Source of the DNA: Rhodoplanes sp.
GTDB taxonomy: Bacteria; Pseudomonadota; Alphaproteobacteria; Rhizobiales; Xanthobacteraceae
Reading direction: 5' to 3'
Assembly: GCF_013377085.1 (NCBI RefSeq)
Contig: NZ_JACAAX010000007.1
Location: 99,033 to 163,032, forward strand
DNA: 64,000 nt
Below the pieces are notes generated by a model, which was given only the letters and a program-made list of their open reading frames with translations, searched no databases and was not told the DNA's origin. Shown piece after piece: positions 63,968-64,000 of the stretch; within the stretch, counting starts at the first letter, position 1, and the number at the start of each line of letters is the position of its first letter. A program made the translations under genes and the position numbers.

Positions 63968-64000
63968 AATCGCGTTTGAAGTAGCGCAGGATTGGGGTTG

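Overview
The window is a high-GC chromosomal segment from an alphaproteobacterium, most likely of the order Hyphomicrobiales (Rhizobiales), close to the Bradyrhizobium/Rhodopseudomonas/Rhodoplanes group. The evidence is the block purN-purM / CDP-alcohol phosphotransferase-hdaA-ppk-ppx, the pair rpoZ-rsh with one bifunctional Rsh, a rhizobial Porin_2-type porin, GatCAB together with an AspRS of non-discriminating type, and many bipartite palindromic intergenic repeats. The genus cannot be fixed from sequence inspection alone. I found no insertion sequence, prophage, integrase or CRISPR array.

Layout. 1-6.4 kb: a GST cut by the window edge, CsbD, small secreted/membrane proteins, quinone oxidoreductase, ndk, a TerC-family membrane protein, cold-shock protein and a metaxin-like GST. 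6.5-13.6 kb: purine synthesis (purM-purN), then a divergent tightly packed run of CDP-alcohol phosphatidyltransferase, hdaA, ppk and ppx. 13.8-19.1 kb: an iron-acquisition unit of ECF sigma factor, FecR-type regulator, STN-bearing TonB receptor and PepSY membrane protein. 19.1-21.8 kb: a PPOX-family/GST pair facing a LysR regulator across a perfect inverted repeat. 21.8-31.5 kb: rnd, then a P1B-type ATPase with a C-terminal hemerythrin-like domain, a response regulator, a divergent four-PAS hybrid histidine kinase, a ThDP enzyme and a small membrane protein. 31.8-42.9 kb: aspS, speD-speE, small proteins and gatCA...gatB, with Uma2 and an amidohydrolase between gatA and gatB. 43-48 kb: an accessory-looking stretch with a lysine/alanine histone-H1-like peptide, 15-bp tandem repeats around a PsiF-like gene, a GST fused to an H1-like basic tail, a Sel1-type protein, an acyltransferase and tRNA-Ser(GCU). 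48.9-54.2 kb: porin, alpha/beta hydrolase and a TPR/O-GlcNAc-transferase-like protein. 54.5-64 kb: Slt-type lytic transglycosylase, dapA, smpB, a peroxiredoxin, family 5 UDG, NYN-domain protein, rpoZ and rsh.

How the genes fit together. AspRS carries both residues linked to relaxed tRNA specificity, which fits GatCAB completing Asn-tRNA by transamidation. SpeD and SpeE together make spermidine. Ppk and Ppx form a polyphosphate cycle, and Rsh provides (p)ppGpp control next to the RNA polymerase omega subunit. The sigma/FecR/receptor/PepSY set is a self-contained siderophore uptake unit. The hemerythrin ATPase with its neighbouring response regulator and PAS kinase could form a redox- or metal-responsive transport module (inference). 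Almost every large gap carries a repeat of the form GTCAT-hairpin-ATCCA-spacer-TGGAT-hairpin-ATGAC, which resembles enterobacterial BIMEs in architecture.
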